NCBI RefSeq assembly: GCF_004005995.1
Contig: NZ_CP034767.1
Span: 2,666,001 to 2,730,000, forward strand
Origin: Devosia sp. 1566
Lineage (GTDB): Bacteria; Pseudomonadota; Alphaproteobacteria; Rhizobiales; Devosiaceae
Length of the DNA stretch: 64,000 nucleotides
Direction: 5' to 3'
Shown here: in pieces, positions 62,592-64,000 of the stretch
Numbering within the stretch: the stretch's first letter is position 1
Layout: each line of letters starts with the position of its first letter
Translations under genes and position numbers: made by a program
The notes under the pieces: generated by a model
Told to the model about the DNA's origin: nothing
Seen by the model: the letters and a program-made list of their open reading frames with translations, nothing else
Databases searched by the model: none

Positions 62592-62684
62592 TGCTTTGCC
62601 CTGTCTGCGCGCTGTCATGCGCATAATTTATCGCACAACCGTTAAGGACGCTTTTCGGCGGAAAAGCGGTGACCGGCAATACAT

Positions 62685-62710
62685 AAAAGGGCCGCCTCGC
62701 GGCGACCCTT
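62685..62710 (-). terminator. Terminator after ftsH
   Basis: On the minus strand AGGGTCGCC, GCGA, GGCGGCCCT with one wobble pair, then TTT. It separates ftsH from glmM. Confidence 0.75.
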
Positions 62711-62720
62711 GGTGTCAGTG

Positions 62721-64000
62721 TCAGCTATTGGGCTGAGGCTCCAGCCCGCCCTCGGGCGGCGCATCGGGCCGCTTCTTGGGGGACTTGCCCGCGGCGGGGA
62801 CGCCCGACGCCTTGGGCGCCGATGGGCCGCTGTCGTCCGGACGAACTGGCTGGTGCCCATCCATCAGGGCCCGCAGTTCATCGCCCGTCAGCGTTTCATA
62901 TTCGAGCAGGGCCTGGGCCACCGCTTCAAACTGATCCACATGGTTGCGGATGATATCGCGGGCAGCCTGCTCGCCATCCTCGATCAGCTTGCGCACTTCC
63001 TGGTCGATCAGCTTCGCCGTGTCGTCCGACATATTGTTGGACTGGGTCATGGAGTGACCGATGAACACTTCCTGCTCGCTCGACTTGTAACGCACGCGGC
63101 CAAGCTTTTCGCTCATCCCCCATTCCATTACCATGGAACGAGCCAGGCTCGTCGCCATCTGGATGTCGCCCGAAGCACCCGAGGTCACTTTCTCGGGGCC
63201 GAACTTGTAGATTTCGGCTTCCCGGCCGCCAAACAGCATGGTGAGGCGCGCCAGGGCTTTTTCCCGGCTGAACGAATAGCTGTCGCTCTCGGGCAGGGTC
63301 ATCACCATGCCCAAGGCACGGCCACGCGGAATGATCGTCGCCTTGTGGATGGGGTCGATCCCCGCCACCTTGAGCGCAATGATCGCATGGCCCGCTTCGT
63401 GGTAAGCCGTAAGCTTTTTTTCGTCCTCGGACATGGCCATGGTGCGGCGCTCGGCGCCCATCATGATCTTGTCCTTGGCGTCTTCGAACTCGGCATGGGT
63501 GACAAAGCGTTTGTTGCGCCGTGCCGCCATCAAAGCCGCCTCGTTGACGAGGTTCATCAGATCCGCACCCGAAAAGCCGGGCGTACCACGGGCCAACACC
63601 TTGAGGTCCACATCGGGAGCCAGCGGCACCTTACGCACATGGACCTTGAGCACCTTCTCGCGGCCCGCAACATCGGGATTGGGCACAACGACCTGGCGGT
63701 CAAAGCGACCGGGACGCAGCAGGGCCGGATCAAGCACGTCGGGGCGGTTGGTCGCCGCGATCAGGATGATGCCTTCATTGGCTTCAAAGCCGTCCATCTC
63801 CACCAGCAACTGGTTGAGGGTCTGCTCGCGCTCGTCGTTACCACCGCCGAGACCGGCGCCACGCTGGCGGCCGACGGCGTCGATTTCGTCGATGAAGATA
63901 ATGCAAGGAGCGTTCTTCTTGGCCTGCTCGAACATGTCGCGCACGCGGCTGGCGCCAACGCCCACGAACATTTCCACGAAGTCGGAACCCGAAATGGTGA
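62721..64000 (-). CDS. ftsH: ATP-dependent zinc metalloprotease FtsH, C-terminal part
   Basis: The visible 426 codons are the C-terminal two thirds; the gene continues beyond the right edge, where the N-terminal membrane spans and Walker A lie. Present are the pore motif FVG in [11 protein letters not shown], Walker [17 protein letters not shown], the second region of homology [20 protein letters not shown], and the zinc site HEAGH. A Pro-rich tail ends the protein. FtsH degrades membrane proteins and, in many bacteria, RpoH, which is encoded in this window. Confidence 0.97.
   Translation of the reverse strand, partial: TISGSDFVEMFVGVGASRVRDMFEQAKKNAPCIIFIDEIDAVGRQRGAGLGGGNDEREQTLNQLLVEMDGFEANEGIILIAATNRPDVLDPALLRPGRFDRQVVVPNPDVAGREKVLKVHVRKVPLAPDVDLKVLARGTPGFSGADLMNLVNEAALMAARRNKRFVTHAEFEDAKDKIMMGAERRTMAMSEDEKKLTAYHEAGHAIIALKVAGIDPIHKATIIPRGRALGMVMTLPESDSYSFSREKALARLTMLFGGREAEIYKFGPEKVTSGASGDIQMATSLARSMVMEWGMSEKLGRVRYKSSEQEVFIGHSMTQSNNMSDDTAKLIDQEVRKLIEDGEQAARDIIRNHVDQFEAVAQALLEYETLTGDELRALMDGHQPVRPDDSGPSAPKASGVPAAGKSPKKRPDAPPEGGLEPQPNS

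Overview
The window reads as chromosomal DNA of an alphaproteobacterium of the order Hyphomicrobiales, most likely a Devosia-like (Devosiaceae) organism. This is an inference from gene content: ctrA, chpT, sciP and flbD cell-cycle and flagellar regulators, DUF1134/EipA, DUF6476, an alphaproteobacterial RpoH, and high-GC coding sequence. No database search was possible.

The window has two parts separated by a tRNA-Met gene at 14971-15047. The left part (1-14970) is accessory. It starts with an RsbQ-like hydrolase/PAS sensor pair, a secreted SGNH-type protein, a secreted metallo-beta-lactamase-fold hydrolase flanked by two matching operator-like boxes, and a divergent HxlR regulator/SnoaL-like pair. 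A decayed membrane-protein gene follows, broken by a truncated IS1182-like element. From about 6521 to the tRNA lies a phage- or plasmid-like block of small, translationally coupled genes. At its centre is a Lon-like AAA+ ATPase that has no protease domain. Around it are an HTH-like protein, a convergent four-gene cassette with an HEAVH metallopeptidase-like protein, a calcineurin-like phosphoesterase, a candidate structured RNA ending in a UUCG terminator, and three long inverted repeats. No integrase was found.

The right part (15048-64000) is core genome. It holds a coupled radical-SAM/UdgX DNA-repair pair, a VOC dioxygenase, mnmA, and a Caulobacter-ordered flagellar block (fliK, flgD, sciP, fliF, fliG, fliH, fliN, flbD, flhA; then fliI-fliJ divergent from ctrA). 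Next come tandem PRC-barrel proteins, a response regulator with chpT, eipA, rluD, rpoH and a thiamine salvage locus (thiN; TPP riboswitch; thiBPQ). The end carries a large Pro/Glu-rich membrane protein, purA, an EamA transporter, serC-serA with a serC-motif-like leader, an MHS-type MFS transporter, an outer-membrane beta-barrel protein, glmM and the 3' part of ftsH.

Functionally, CtrA, its phosphotransferase ChpT, its antagonist SciP and the sigma-54 activator FlbD are all encoded within about 18 kb of the structural flagellar genes they would be expected to control. CtrA-like half sites and GANTC methylation sites precede ctrA, and a near-consensus CtrA box precedes fliF. The thiamine locus combines uptake (ThiBPQ) with pyrophosphorylation (ThiN), and the transporter sits under a TPP riboswitch whose downstream hairpin covers the thiB ribosome-binding site. 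Three genes (13654-13925, 14220-14536, 23367-23950) share the same defect, an apparent single missing G in a G run. They may be recent pseudogenes or homopolymer sequencing errors.
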